Positions 37,683-47,040 are shown, counted from the stretch's first letter. The stretch is DNA of 64,000 bases from Oceanobacillus sp. CFH 90083 (GCF_009389585.1 NZ_VIYG01000003.1:361436-425435), one strand, 5' to 3'. The notes: generated by a model from the sequence alone, not told the origin. A program made the numbers and translations.

Positions 37683-38975
37683 TTACTCAAATCCTGCCTG
37701 TTCTAATAAACGTAAATATTCATTTTTCATTTTTTGAGAAACGCCTTCAGGAGAAAGGGCGCCGGATAATAATTCTTGTCCACTCATTCCCATCGGTTTC
37801 CACATGCCATTCGGTAAATAAATGCGGTCAAAATAGGGCTCTACCATAATGTCATCGTATTGATCATAGTAATCCTGATAGTAGATATCAGCAGTTGCAT
37901 TAGTAAGTCCTGCTGCTAAAGAAGTTCCCTCAGCAACAGCTTTTACATTCTCGGGTCTCGCCAAAAATTCAATAAACTTTTTTGCTTCCTCGGGGTGCGC
38001 TGTATCCTTCCATATTGCAACGGTATGTCGTTCGCCGCCAATCCAGCTTGGGTCATCTCCTTCATGAATAGCCGGTACAGGCATGATACCGAGTTCAATA
38101 TCAGGATTTAATTCTTGAATAACGTGAATAGGAACTGTTTGCATGACAAAAGCAATCTTTCCTTGTGCGAGTAATTGATTTTTTTCATATGGTCTGGCTG
38201 TCAATACATCTACATTTAATAATTCTTTTTCATGCATTTCTAATAATTTTTCTGAAAGATAATCATAAGGCTCCCAATCAAAACTGCCGTCTAATAATTC
38301 TTCGCTGTAATCATGGTCAGAAGCTGTGATGAGCAGTGGACTGGCAAATTGATCATAGTACTGGCCAAAAGCACCTTCATTGGACCCCTCAAACCAGAGT
38401 GGTGCAATTTCTCCTTCACTTTTTTTCTTTACCATTTTTAAAGCTTCCATAAATTCGTCGAACGTTTCCGGTACTTCAATATTGTAATTATCAAGAATTT
38501 CTTTATTATAGGTTAATCCATCCATTGCTTGGTTTAATGGATATGCATAAACTTTGCCGTCTTCATCGATAAAGCTTTGTTCCAACGTCGGATCGAGATG
38601 TTCTACCCAGTCCATATCTCGTAAATCCATCGTATATTCGCCATATCTGTTTTGGGCCCAGCCGTGTGTATCAAATAAATCCGGCAAGTCATTCGCTGCC
38701 ATTCGAATACGAAGCTGACTTTCATAGTCCTGTCCGGGCATGCTTAAATTAATATTGATGTCAGGATATTCTGCTTCAAAATCGTTGACAACACTTTGCA
38801 TCGCTTCCTGCTCCGCTTCATTTGTCATAGTAGAGAAGAGCGTTAACGTTACTTGATTTCCTGGTTGTTCATTCTCCTCAGTGTCAGTTTTATTTTCAGC
38901 ATCATCATTAGAACAGCCTGCCAGAATAAGGCTTGTCAGCATCAATAACAATAATGTTTTAAGACATAATCGCAT
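37683..38975 (-). CDS. ABC sugar-binding lipoprotein (MsmE-like)
   Basis: 430 residues with lipobox LAGC (Cys 21) followed by an acidic linker. Family 1 extracellular solute-binding protein; VTLTLFSTMTNEAEQEAM opens the mature fold and APLWFEGSNEGAFGQYYDQ lines the probable ligand cleft. SD AAGGAGT. First gene of the ABC/gal unit downstream of the LacI gene; likely binds raffinose, stachyose or melibiose. Confidence 0.85.
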   Translation of the reverse strand: MRLCLKTLLLLMLTSLILAGCSNDDAENKTDTEENEQPGNQVTLTLFSTMTNEAEQEAMQSVVNDFEAEYPDININLSMPGQDYESQLRIRMAANDLPDLFDTHGWAQNRYGEYTMDLRDMDWVEHLDPTLEQSFIDEDGKVYAYPLNQAMDGLTYNKEILDNYNIEVPETFDEFMEALKMVKKKSEGEIAPLWFEGSNEGAFGQYYDQFASPLLITASDHDYSEELLDGSFDWEPYDYLSEKLLEMHEKELLNVDVLTARPYEKNQLLAQGKIAFVMQTVPIHVIQELNPDIELGIMPVPAIHEGDDPSWIGGERHTVAIWKDTAHPEEAKKFIEFLARPENVKAVAEGTSLAAGLTNATADIYYQDYYDQYDDIMVEPYFDRIYLPNGMWKPMGMSGQELLSGALSPEGVSQKMKNEYLRLLEQAGFE

Positions 38976-39051
38976 AAGGATACTCCTTTTATCAGTAATT
39001 TGAAATCAGTACAGTTGCAAGGAGTACAAAATTTTCACTATAATAAATGAA

Positions 39052-39081
39052 ATAGCGTACGGCTTGCTAACGGTATGCTAT
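39052..39081 (-). promoter_or_regulatory. Inverted repeat before the sugar-binding gene
   Basis: ATAGCGTAC (39052-39060) and GTATGCTAT (39073-39081) match as an inverted repeat with one mismatch, 77-106 nt before the msmE-like start. A candidate operator for the AraC or LacI regulator; inference only. Confidence 0.3.
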
Positions 39082-39083
39082 CG

Positions 39084-39125
39084 ATAGACCTAGAGCTGTT
39101 CCGCCAAAAACGATTCTAGGTCTAT
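39084..39125. terminator. Hairpin downstream of the LacI gene
   Basis: ATAGACCTAGA (39084-39094) pairs perfectly with TCTAGGTCTAT (39115-39125). It separates the LacI gene from the ABC genes; the T-run is weak on both strands. Confidence 0.6.
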
Positions 39126-39191
39126 TGTTTATTTGTAGATTAAGAAAAATACGTTTAAATAGAAAAACAGTTCTGCTGGATATATAGAAAG

Positions 39192-40238
39192 CTAGTTCTG
39201 AATACGCTGTTCTTTTGCTTTAGCACCACAGCTTTCCCGTTGAACAAAAGTAGTAGGGACAGTTACTTTCAAAGGAATGTCTCTTCCCTGTAATCGGTCA
39301 AGCAATAGTTTTACACTTGTTTTTCCCATCAGATCGGTTGGGACATGGATGGTTGATAGTGGGCAGCTGGCAAATTGAGCCATCTCCACATTGTCAAAGC
39401 TGACAATCGCGATATCTTCAGGGACTTTTATTCCTGCTTCCTGCAAAGCTCTCAATGCCCCTACTGCCATTGGATCACTCGCAATAAAACAGGCCTCCGG
39501 TAAACTTCCTTTATTGATTGCTTCTTCCATCAGACGGTAGCCATCAGACATCGTAAAATCTCCTACAAGCACATGTGAAGCATTATATTTACCTAATTCC
39601 TTCATCTTCTTTGTGAAAAATAAATAGCGTTCATCATCAATCACCCACTTTTCATTCGCTTTGATATGTTTACCCTGCTCCCCACCGATATAGCCGATAT
39701 TGTTATAACCTAGAGATAATAGGTGATCCAATGCCAGCCAAGTTGATTTTTCGAAATCGATGACAATGGCATCAAAATAATTTTCATCAGGGGAATAGTC
39801 AACAAACACCAGCTGGTTAATTTTCTGATGAATTGTTTCTACAAGGATTTCATCTATTTTTCCAACAATAATAAGACCGTCCAAATGAACATTTAATTGA
39901 TCCAAATCAAAATCACTGATGCGATAGACTGCATTAACTTCGATGTGGAGGCTCTTACATTGGCTTTCAATTCCGTGTCGAATTGATAGAAAGTAAGGAT
40001 CGCTAAGCTCCTCTTCGAAAGACTGGCACATGAGTATGCCGAATTTATATGTTGGATTTGTTTTCTTCGGCTGTCTTTTTCTGCCTCGACCCGTTTGATA
40101 ATTTAATTGATTGGCTACATTGATTATCCGCTGCCGAGTCTCGCTCGTTACAGATAATGATGTGTCATTGTTTAAAACTCTTGATACGGTAGCAATGGAT
40201 ACATTTGATTTGCTTGCGATTTCTTTAATCGTTGCCAT
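39192..40238 (-). CDS. LacI/GalR-family repressor
   Basis: 348 residues. The N-terminal helix-turn-helix is ATIKEIASKSNVSIATVSRV (residues 2-21) with the hinge following to about 60. The periplasmic-binding-like effector domain includes GLIIVGKID, FVDYSP, FIASDPMAVGALRAL and IVSFDNVEMAQF. Its place between the alpha-galactosidase and the ABC/gal genes suggests a galactoside- or galactose-responsive repressor of this regulon. A cre-like site lies just upstream of its start. Confidence 0.88.
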   Translation of the reverse strand: MATIKEIASKSNVSIATVSRVLNNDTSLSVTSETRQRIINVANQLNYQTGRGRKRQPKKTNPTYKFGILMCQSFEEELSDPYFLSIRHGIESQCKSLHIEVNAVYRISDFDLDQLNVHLDGLIIVGKIDEILVETIHQKINQLVFVDYSPDENYFDAIVIDFEKSTWLALDHLLSLGYNNIGYIGGEQGKHIKANEKWVIDDERYLFFTKKMKELGKYNASHVLVGDFTMSDGYRLMEEAINKGSLPEACFIASDPMAVGALRALQEAGIKVPEDIAIVSFDNVEMAQFASCPLSTIHVPTDLMGKTSVKLLLDRLQGRDIPLKVTVPTTFVQRESCGAKAKEQRIQN

Positions 40239-40294
40239 AGCTGCTCCACCTTCTTTTACTAAAATATATTTTTATATAAAAGACTATCAGGTGA

Positions 40295-40308
40295 GTAAAA
40301 CGCTTTCA
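40295..40308 (-). promoter_or_regulatory. cre-like site before the LacI gene
   Basis: On the minus strand TGAAAGCGTTTTAC matches 12 of 14 positions of TGWAANCGNTNWCA, 57-70 nt upstream of the LacI start. Confidence 0.4.
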
Positions 40309-40415
40309 ATAATAGAGGGTATAAATAAAACGGAGAGCGTTACTTGCCTTCGAAAATATTAGAATGAAAAAGCAAATACGTCACGTCAGTTTACTCCAGA
40401 AAGCTTTTATGAAAT

Positions 40416-40443
40416 CCTCTGCTTACTATTTGGTAAGCAGAGG
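40416..40443 (-). terminator. Terminator after the alpha-galactosidase gene
   Basis: CCTCTGCTTAC (40416-40426) pairs perfectly with GTAAGCAGAGG (40433-40443), 10 nt after the stop on the minus strand. The downstream tail is ATTTCAT, so the T-run is modest. Confidence 0.7.
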
Positions 40444-40452
40444 AAACCGAAT

Positions 40453-41751
40453 TTACTGATAGGCTGGCAGCCAATCCCCATGAGCTGCTATTAAATCATC
40501 ACATAATGAAATAATGTCATCCATCGATAGTTCTGCTGATGTGTGCGGATCTAACATCGCTGCCTGATAGATTTTTTCTTTCTTACCTGTTAACGCAGCT
40601 TCCACCGTTAACAATTGTGTATTAATATTTGTTCGATTTAAGGCAGCCAGCTGTTCCGGTAAATCGCCTATATAAGTTGGGGATATCCCACTGGCGTCTA
40701 CTAAACAAGGCACTTCAACGACTGCATTTTCCGGAAGGTTACTGATTAAACGTCCTGTATTTAATACATTTCCGCCAATTTTAAATGGCTTGTCTGTCTC
40801 CATTGCTTCAATAATATAGGAGCCATATTCATGAGAACGCTCATGTTTTAGATTTTGATCGTTAACTAAGTCGCCACGCATTTTTTTCCAATCGTCTATT
40901 TGCTTGATACAACGGCGTGGATATTCATCTAATGGAATATTAAATTGTTCAATTAACTCAGGGTATTGACTCTTAATAAAATATGGATGGTATTCGGCAT
41001 TATGTTCAGAAGATTCTGTAATATAATAGCCGAATTTATCCATTAATTCAAACCGAACCATATCATCATGCTTTTCTTTCTGTTTCTCTTTAGCACGTTT
41101 TTTAATTTCAGGGTAGAGATCCTCTCCATGACGTGTGATTTCTAAAAGCCAGGCCATATGGTTGATGCCGGCAATTTTCCATTGTACATCATCTGTCGGC
41201 ATTTCTAAAGATTCCAGCAGTTCACTGGCGCAAACCTGTACACTGTGACAAAGCCCGACGGTTTTAATTCCTTCTTTCAGCATAATATTCGTTAAAACAG
41301 CCATTGGATTCGTATAATTGAGGAACCAGGCGTCTGGACATACCTCCTTGATATCACGTGCGAACTCTTGCATGACCGGTATGGTTCTTAAGTTGCGGAA
41401 AATCCCTCCAATCCCCAATGTATCAGCAATGGTTTGACGCAATCCATATTTTTTCGGTATTTCAAAATCGGTGATCGTACCAGGATCATAGCCGCCTACT
41501 TGAATCGCATTAATAACATATTTTGCTCCGCGTAATGCTTCTTTGCGGTCGTGATATGCCTTAATTGAGACGGTAGAATGTAAATTTTTCTTCAGGTTAT
41601 TTAACATCATCTCAGAATCCTGAAGCCGTTCCTGGTCTATATCAAATAAAGCAAATTCAAAATCCTGCAAAGCATCGACCGTCATGCAGTCACCTAATAC
41701 ATTCTTTGCGAAAACGGTACTTCCTGCACCTAAAAATGTAATTTTGGACAT
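40453..41751 (-). CDS. melA: Alpha-galactosidase, GH4 family
   Basis: 432 residues. The N-terminal NAD-binding motif FLGAGSTVFAKNVLGD is at 5-20; NYTNPMAVLT near 145 and GLCHSVQ near 167 (metal-binding Cys/His) define the GH4 family, which uses NAD+ and Mn2+ in an unusual redox hydrolysis. MelA/AgaL-type alpha-galactosidase is the best fit and agrees with the galK-galE-galT genes downstream. The cytosolic enzyme releases galactose from imported melibiose or raffinose. SD AGGAGG. A cre site lies about 190 nt upstream. Confidence 0.9.
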   Translation of the reverse strand: MSKITFLGAGSTVFAKNVLGDCMTVDALQDFEFALFDIDQERLQDSEMMLNNLKKNLHSTVSIKAYHDRKEALRGAKYVINAIQVGGYDPGTITDFEIPKKYGLRQTIADTLGIGGIFRNLRTIPVMQEFARDIKEVCPDAWFLNYTNPMAVLTNIMLKEGIKTVGLCHSVQVCASELLESLEMPTDDVQWKIAGINHMAWLLEITRHGEDLYPEIKKRAKEKQKEKHDDMVRFELMDKFGYYITESSEHNAEYHPYFIKSQYPELIEQFNIPLDEYPRRCIKQIDDWKKMRGDLVNDQNLKHERSHEYGSYIIEAMETDKPFKIGGNVLNTGRLISNLPENAVVEVPCLVDASGISPTYIGDLPEQLAALNRTNINTQLLTVEAALTGKKEKIYQAAMLDPHTSAELSMDDIISLCDDLIAAHGDWLPAYQ

Positions 41752-41936
41752 AATCCATTTCCTCCTAAATTAAAATAAATGACATGTAATCTTAAGGATG
41801 ACTCCCTCCAATTCGTGTGAGATGTTCTTTTTTACCTAGTTAAAAATTTATTTTTACTAAAAAGGTAAAAGAAGAAGCGAGAATCTTTTTTTATTAATAT
41901 AAAATTGCTAAAGCTTATGTACATGGTAATATATGA

Positions 41937-41950
41937 TTTAAGCGTTTTCA
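41937..41950 (+). promoter_or_regulatory. cre-like CcpA site before melA
   Basis: TTTAAGCGTTTTCA differs from the consensus TGWAANCGNTNWCA only at position 2. It lies between the AraC gene and melA, 186-199 nt upstream of the melA start. Confidence 0.5.
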
Positions 41951-41991
41951 ATCGTAAAATTAATTAAAAAAGAGTAAAATATTGCTCTTTT

Positions 41992-42879
41992 TTAATCAGT
42001 AAATAATTGGTTAACGGGCATAATATCGGTATTTTGTCGGTAGTTACTAGGCGTTTCTCCTACTGTTTGCTTGAAAACTTTACTAAAATAATTGCTGGAT
42101 GTATAACCTACTTCTTTAGCAATGTCATCGATACTTTTCTGTTCAAAGATTAATAGGTGAAGTGCCTTTTTAATTCTAATTTTTGTCAAGTAGCGGATCG
42201 GTGTTTCGTTGACGGACTTTGTAAATTGGCGTGTAAAATAATATTTTGACAACCCGGACACGCTGACAATTTCATCTAAGGTAATATCTTCATGATAATG
42301 ATTATTGATGAAGTTTATTGCTTTTAAAATAGAGGGCGGAATCACTTTCGATTGGTGCTGGCTGTATTCCAGGTAGCCTAGAAATTCCATAAGGAAAGCA
42401 TAGGCACAGGAGGATGCTTCGTAACCATGATTGATTCCGACCGTTTCTACCCTCTTTAATGTATTTAAGATGTAATTAATCGGCCCTGAATGAATCGGCA
42501 GGTTGAATAGGTGACCGTGTTTTTTTGTTATTTGCTGATATAACATAGTGGCTTCTATACCGGTTATGGTAAAGAAAATAAATTCCCATTCATCTGCAGC
42601 ATCAGGGAGATAGTATCGATGATCACTAGGAACATTTATAAAGAAGGCATCTCCTTTTTTTAAATCATGGAGTGTACCACCAATAGAAATTACGCCATTC
42701 CCATTTAAAGTATATTGAAAGATAATAATATCCTTTTCCCCTCTTTCTAACCCGTGCCAGCTGTAATCAGCAGGGTTTTGATGATGCTCAAAACCGATAG
42801 CATGCAAGTCTGCTACTTTATCTTGATAAGCTCTTTGAAAACGAAATCCATATGAGTTGTGTTTAATATCTTTGTACAA
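41992..42879 (-). CDS. AraC-family activator (MsmR-like)
   Basis: 295 residues. An N-terminal cupin-like sensor domain (about 1-150, FQYTLNGNGVISIGGTLHDL) is followed by two AraC helix-turn-helix motifs in the last 100 residues: ITLDEIVSVSGLSKYYFTRQ and SIDDIAKEVGYTSSNYFSKV. It is first in the minus-strand alpha-galactoside cluster, matching the position and type of MsmR/RafR activators. Confidence 0.85.
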   Translation of the reverse strand: MYKDIKHNSYGFRFQRAYQDKVADLHAIGFEHHQNPADYSWHGLERGEKDIIIFQYTLNGNGVISIGGTLHDLKKGDAFFINVPSDHRYYLPDAADEWEFIFFTITGIEATMLYQQITKKHGHLFNLPIHSGPINYILNTLKRVETVGINHGYEASSCAYAFLMEFLGYLEYSQHQSKVIPPSILKAINFINNHYHEDITLDEIVSVSGLSKYYFTRQFTKSVNETPIRYLTKIRIKKALHLLIFEQKSIDDIAKEVGYTSSNYFSKVFKQTVGETPSNYRQNTDIMPVNQLFTD

Positions 42880-43289
42880 GATAACGCCTCCCTAAATTTT
42901 TTTCTTCATTGTAACATGATTTGTTTATCACCCTCTTTGAAAACATATGGAAGAAATAAGAAGGACGACAGAAAAAAGTACATCGGAAATATTGGAAAGC
43001 ATTTGGATATAAAGGGGTTCCAGAAGAGGGGAGCAACAAGCTATCATATAGATTTCCTTATCGAAAAATGATATACTATCAAAAATAATGATAAGGGTTT
43101 CATTTTATTTCCGGGAATAGATAGGGGATTGGCTCCTTCAGTTTTTCGGAATTTTAAATTAAATGGCTGTTCAAAAAGTCATCAAATGGGAAGCATCATC
43201 TCGACTTCAAGGTCCACTTTTGAACAAGCCCTTAAATGCAGAGATCAGAGATTGTACGAGAATGACCTGAGATTATGTGGGGGGATAAA
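42880..43289. other. Gene-free region with a MITE-like element
   Basis: 410 nt between the divergently oriented AraC gene and the PRD regulator. It holds the repeat at 43165-43230. Short frames here overlap the element and have no SD. No clear promoter or cre site was found. Confidence 0.4.
43165..43230. repeat. Short MITE-like element, TGTTCAAAAAG family
   Basis: GGCTGTTCAAAAAGT (43165-43179) and ACTTTTGAACAAGCC (43216-43230) are inverted ends differing by one indel and one A. The left part (TGTTCAAAAAGTC, CAAATG, AAGC) is shared with the element at 24633. Confidence 0.6.
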
Positions 43290-45383
43290 ATGCTTTCATC
43301 CAGACAAAAGAAAATTTTAGAACGATTAATTGAAGAAGAAGCATTTGTTTCCTTAGCTGACTTAAATAAAACGTATCAGCTTTCGCCACGCACGATTCGG
43401 CAGGATTTACTTGAAATTGAAACGTGGCTGATGAATATTGGTGCGGGGTTTAGTTTGGAGAGACACCGCAAGTATGGGGCGCGGTTAATTTTAGGGGAGA
43501 AGCAGAAGCAGGTGCTTCAAGAAGCGATGTACAAGCAGAAGGATTATTTAAGTGCCGTACAACGCCGGCTGGACATGCAAAAGCTTTTATTATTAAATCC
43601 ATTTATTCATGTCGATGGGTTATGTGATGACTACCAAATTAGTATGAACACCCTGCAAAATGATTACAATCATTTAAAGACAGAGATGGAAGAGTATAAA
43701 TTAAAGCTGTCCAGAGAAAATAAACAAATCTCTCTGGTCGGCAAAGAAAATAATAAACGAATGCTATTTTTAGATTTTTTGAAGGAACAGTGGACAGAGG
43801 AAGAAATTCTTGAACTTTATGCAATGCGAAAAATACCTGCTTCCATGAATGAAAATGATTTAGAAGATATGATCGCAGATGTCGATGTTAATGGTATTGT
43901 ATCCTGGATTGAGCAGGTTGAGGAATTAACTGGTGTTGCGTTTATTGATGCGAGTAAATATGAATTATTTCTAAATTGTGCTGTACAATGGAAAAGGATT
44001 CAATCGGGACAATTTATTGCTAATTTTGATCAGGACGATGAATTGAAGATTTTTGAAAATGGGAAGTTTAAGCAGGCCAGGGAAGATTTTATGAAATTAA
44101 TGGGGCTGGAAAATGCTCCTGACAGGCTCTCCAATGAATTAGCTTATATCTCGATGCACCTGCTTGGAGCAAGACGTTTAAGCGGTGAAGGAGATGATTG
44201 GCTGAAGTGTCAGGCATTATCCAGGGAGATTGTAGAGACTTTTGAGCAGGAGAACCGCTTTCGATTAAGCAATCGGGAGAATATTATTATTGGTCTTGCT
44301 ACGCATTTGCAATCAGCAATCTATCGCATTAAATATCATATTCATATTGATAATCCATACTTTGAAAATTTGGAGCAGGAGTATCGAAAATATATTGAAC
44401 AAGTAAAGGCATTTATTGAGGACAATCCGCATTGGGGGCTGTCCGGGCTTCATAGACATGAAATTGGTTTTATTGTAGTGCACTTATGTGCCGGAATGGA
44501 GCAGGAGCCGCTGCTTCCAAGTAAAAGAATTGCCATTGTCTGCAGCTCTGGACTGGGGACATCGAGGCTGCTGGAGAGAACCGTAAGAAGACTGTTCCCG
44601 CAAGTGTTTATTGCGGGGCAGTTTTCTGTAAAGGAGGCCTATGGGCTGACGGAAAATGATGCTGATTTAATCGTTACAACAGTTCCGTTTACCCAACAGC
44701 TGCAAGTAAATTATGTGAAGGTAAATCCGTTATTGTCGATAGCTGATCAACAAAACCTGGAGCGGATTATTGGCAGGGGCACCTATCAGGCAAATACAGA
44801 ATTACCGATTGTGGATACGGTAATGACCATCTATCAATCTGTTAAAAAGCATACCATTGTGTTGAATGAAGGGGCATTGTTCAATGATTTATATCGTTAT
44901 TTTAGCGGGAATCAAGGAGCAATGAGTTCGGAGGTTACCTTTTTAACCGCTCCTTCGTGTGTTCATTTGCGAAAAAAAGTTTCTGATTGGAGAGAAGCGT
45001 TATCGATTTTAAATCAATCTTTAGTAAAACAGGATGTTGTCGAGCATACATATGAAGCAGAAGTGGCACAGATAATCAGTGAGCAGGATCATCACTTTAT
45101 TGTCGCACCGGGAATAGCTTTTCCACATTTAGACAGTCTCTCTATTAAGAAGACAGGGTTTGCTTTTATGACATTGGAAAAGCCGATTGCTTTTGGAAAA
45201 AATGAAGAGAAGGTATGGTGGATTATCTTACTTGCAGCGAAAGATAAAGTACAGCATGTGAAGGCTGTAGAGATGATGCTGGAAGTTGTAAATTCCGAGG
45301 AATTATTAAACAGGCTACGCCATGAACAAAATGTGGATGTGATATGGAACTGGATGTTGGAGTATGAGGAGGGTAGCAGATGA
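43290..45383 (+). CDS. PRD-containing transcriptional activator with EIIB and EIIA domains
   Basis: 697 residues from ATG 43290 (SD GGGGGGA; the upstream ATG at 43275 has none). The order is an N-terminal DeoR-type helix-turn-helix (SSRQKKILERLIEEEAFVSL), an Mga-like HTH (~80-160), two PTS regulation domains (about 190-400, with HLL and VVHL histidines), an EIIB-like domain (IVCSSGLGTSRLL, Cys 418) and an EIIA domain (GIAFPHLDS, His 613). This is the MtlR/LicR-type activator architecture, controlled by phosphorylation. It overlaps the following EIIB gene by 4 nt and therefore surely controls it. Confidence 0.9.
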   Translation: MLSSRQKKILERLIEEEAFVSLADLNKTYQLSPRTIRQDLLEIETWLMNIGAGFSLERHRKYGARLILGEKQKQVLQEAMYKQKDYLSAVQRRLDMQKLLLLNPFIHVDGLCDDYQISMNTLQNDYNHLKTEMEEYKLKLSRENKQISLVGKENNKRMLFLDFLKEQWTEEEILELYAMRKIPASMNENDLEDMIADVDVNGIVSWIEQVEELTGVAFIDASKYELFLNCAVQWKRIQSGQFIANFDQDDELKIFENGKFKQAREDFMKLMGLENAPDRLSNELAYISMHLLGARRLSGEGDDWLKCQALSREIVETFEQENRFRLSNRENIIIGLATHLQSAIYRIKYHIHIDNPYFENLEQEYRKYIEQVKAFIEDNPHWGLSGLHRHEIGFIVVHLCAGMEQEPLLPSKRIAIVCSSGLGTSRLLERTVRRLFPQVFIAGQFSVKEAYGLTENDADLIVTTVPFTQQLQVNYVKVNPLLSIADQQNLERIIGRGTYQANTELPIVDTVMTIYQSVKKHTIVLNEGALFNDLYRYFSGNQGAMSSEVTFLTAPSCVHLRKKVSDWREALSILNQSLVKQDVVEHTYEAEVAQIISEQDHHFIVAPGIAFPHLDSLSIKKTGFAFMTLEKPIAFGKNEEKVWWIILLAAKDKVQHVKAVEMMLEVVNSEELLNRLRHEQNVDVIWNWMLEYEEGSR

Positions 45384-45676
45384 AAAAAGTATTAGTTGTT
45401 TGTTCGGGAGGTTTAGGGACAAGTCTTGTTTTAAAGCTTCAGGTGAAACAGTATTTTCAGGAATGGAAACTAGATGATGTGATTGTTGAACAATCCGATG
45501 TAAGTGCTGCCTCCTTCATGAAAGCAGATTTGATTATCGGGGCAAAGCAGGTTGTTCAGCATTTGCAGGTGAAGGATACAGAGATCCTTGGACTCTCCTT
45601 TATTGCAGACCGTGCGTTAGTAAAGGAAAGTCTGGAAAATGCAGATACCATTAGGCAGTGGCGGGAGAAGGTATGA
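45380..45676 (+). CDS. PTS EIIB component, ascorbate (Ula/Sga) type
   Basis: 98 residues. The phosphocysteine loop VVCSGGLGTSLVLKL has Cys 8; the pattern and length fit the lactose/ascorbate-type EIIB proteins. Both ends overlap neighbours by ATGA (regulator upstream, EIIC downstream). It would receive phosphate from an EIIA and pass it to the sugar carried by the next gene product. No free EIIA gene is adjacent. Confidence 0.85.
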   Translation: MKKVLVVCSGGLGTSLVLKLQVKQYFQEWKLDDVIVEQSDVSAASFMKADLIIGAKQVVQHLQVKDTEILGLSFIADRALVKESLENADTIRQWREKV

Positions 45677-46932
45677 CTATCTTTGAAAGCTTTACAGGAG
45701 GATTTATAGGAGAGCCGGCAATTCTTCTTGGAGTTATTACATGTATTGGTTTATTACTGATGCGGGCGGAGCTATTCCGGGTTCTTAGTGGGACAGTTAA
45801 AGTAATGGTAGGTGTTACCTTATTACAAATTGGAGCTTCTGCGGTGAATGTTTCCCTTTCTAATTTAGCAGTTATGGTTCAGGACAGCTTTAATATGATT
45901 GGGATGATTCCGCATAATGAAGCGATAACGGCATTGGTGCAGATTAATTACGGCAGGGAAATTGCCATTACCATATCGATCGGGATGGTAGGGCATTTAC
46001 TAATTGCACGTTTTACGAAATTAAAATATGTATTTTTATCAGGACACCAGGTCCTTTTTATGTCCGCTGTTATTGTTGCTGTTTTATACGCTTCTCATTA
46101 CGGCTGGTGGGTTTATGGAATAGGCGGTATTGTGCTGGCACTTACAATGTCATTGATGCCGGCGCTGATTCAGCCGTTTATACAGCGTGTGACAGGTGAT
46201 GCGTCCTTTGCTATCGGTCATTTTAATAGTATCGGTTATTTTTTGACAGCTATTTTAAGCACAAGCCTTTTTAAAAGAAAAGAAGAAAAAGCAAATTTCC
46301 CGAAATTTATTCGGAAACTGGAACCTTTTATGTACGACCATGTTTTGATTATTAGCATATTTTCATTTCTTCTTTTTTTTGTTGCCGCTATTTTCGCGCA
46401 AAGAGAAGCGGTTCAATATTTATTTAACGAACAGAACTTTATTATATTTGTCATTGTACAATCTCTGTGGTTTACAGCGGGAATGTACTGTATTCTGACC
46501 GGTGTCCGGATGATGATTGCGGAAATTCTGCCAGCTTTTGAAGGGGTATCAAACAGATGGATTAAAGGGTCTATTCCTGCATTAGATGCACCGGTATTGT
46601 TTAATTATGCGCCTTTAGCTGCAATGGTTGGATTTACGCTCAGCTTTTTAGGCGGGCTTGGTGTGATGTTTGGCATGGCTGCGGTGCAGTATACGATTAT
46701 TATTCCGGGTGTTATTCCACATTTTTTCTCTGGCGGCGCTGCGGGGGTTATTGCTTATAAGCTACGAGGAATCAAGGCGTTAATTTGTATGAGTATTGTG
46801 CATGGGATGGTTATTACTGTTTTGCCGATTCCATTGTTAACTTATTTGCGTGACCTTGGGTATACGCGGACGACGTTTGGAGATACGGATTTGCAGCTGA
46901 TTGGGATTTTGATTGGGTGGCTGATGCAATAA
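45673..46932 (+). CDS. PTS EIIC component, ascorbate (UlaA/SgaT) type
   Basis: 419 residues from ATG 45673, which overlaps the EIIB stop by 4 nt and follows GGGAGAAGG; the earlier GTG (45658) lies inside the EIIB gene. About ten membrane segments. MRAELFRVLSGTVKVMVGVT, the GHQVLFM segment and PHFFSGGAAGVIAYKLRG near the C-terminus match the ascorbate EIIC family. No ascorbate-6-phosphate lactonase, decarboxylase or epimerase genes accompany it, so its sugar is not evident. Confidence 0.82.
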   Translation: MTIFESFTGGFIGEPAILLGVITCIGLLLMRAELFRVLSGTVKVMVGVTLLQIGASAVNVSLSNLAVMVQDSFNMIGMIPHNEAITALVQINYGREIAITISIGMVGHLLIARFTKLKYVFLSGHQVLFMSAVIVAVLYASHYGWWVYGIGGIVLALTMSLMPALIQPFIQRVTGDASFAIGHFNSIGYFLTAILSTSLFKRKEEKANFPKFIRKLEPFMYDHVLIISIFSFLLFFVAAIFAQREAVQYLFNEQNFIIFVIVQSLWFTAGMYCILTGVRMMIAEILPAFEGVSNRWIKGSIPALDAPVLFNYAPLAAMVGFTLSFLGGLGVMFGMAAVQYTIIIPGVIPHFFSGGAAGVIAYKLRGIKALICMSIVHGMVITVLPIPLLTYLRDLGYTRTTFGDTDLQLIGILIGWLMQ

Positions 46933-46992
46933 AAAAAGGGTTAGTAAAATTTTAAATAATATTAAGAATTCATAAAAAATATAGTATGGCGT

Positions 46993-47026
46993 AAAAACAC
47001 CAGGTTTTTTGATTTGGTGTTTTTTA
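46993..47026 (+). terminator. Terminator after the ascorbate-type PTS genes
   Basis: AAAAACACCA (46993-47002) pairs with TGGTGTTTTT (47015-47024), followed by further T. Confidence 0.85.
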
Positions 47027-47040
47027 TGTGCAGAAGCTAA

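Noticed and set aside
43129..43320. A 63-codon frame before the PRD regulator
   Set aside because: It has no SD, overlaps the MITE-like element and the true regulator start, and is a chance frame.
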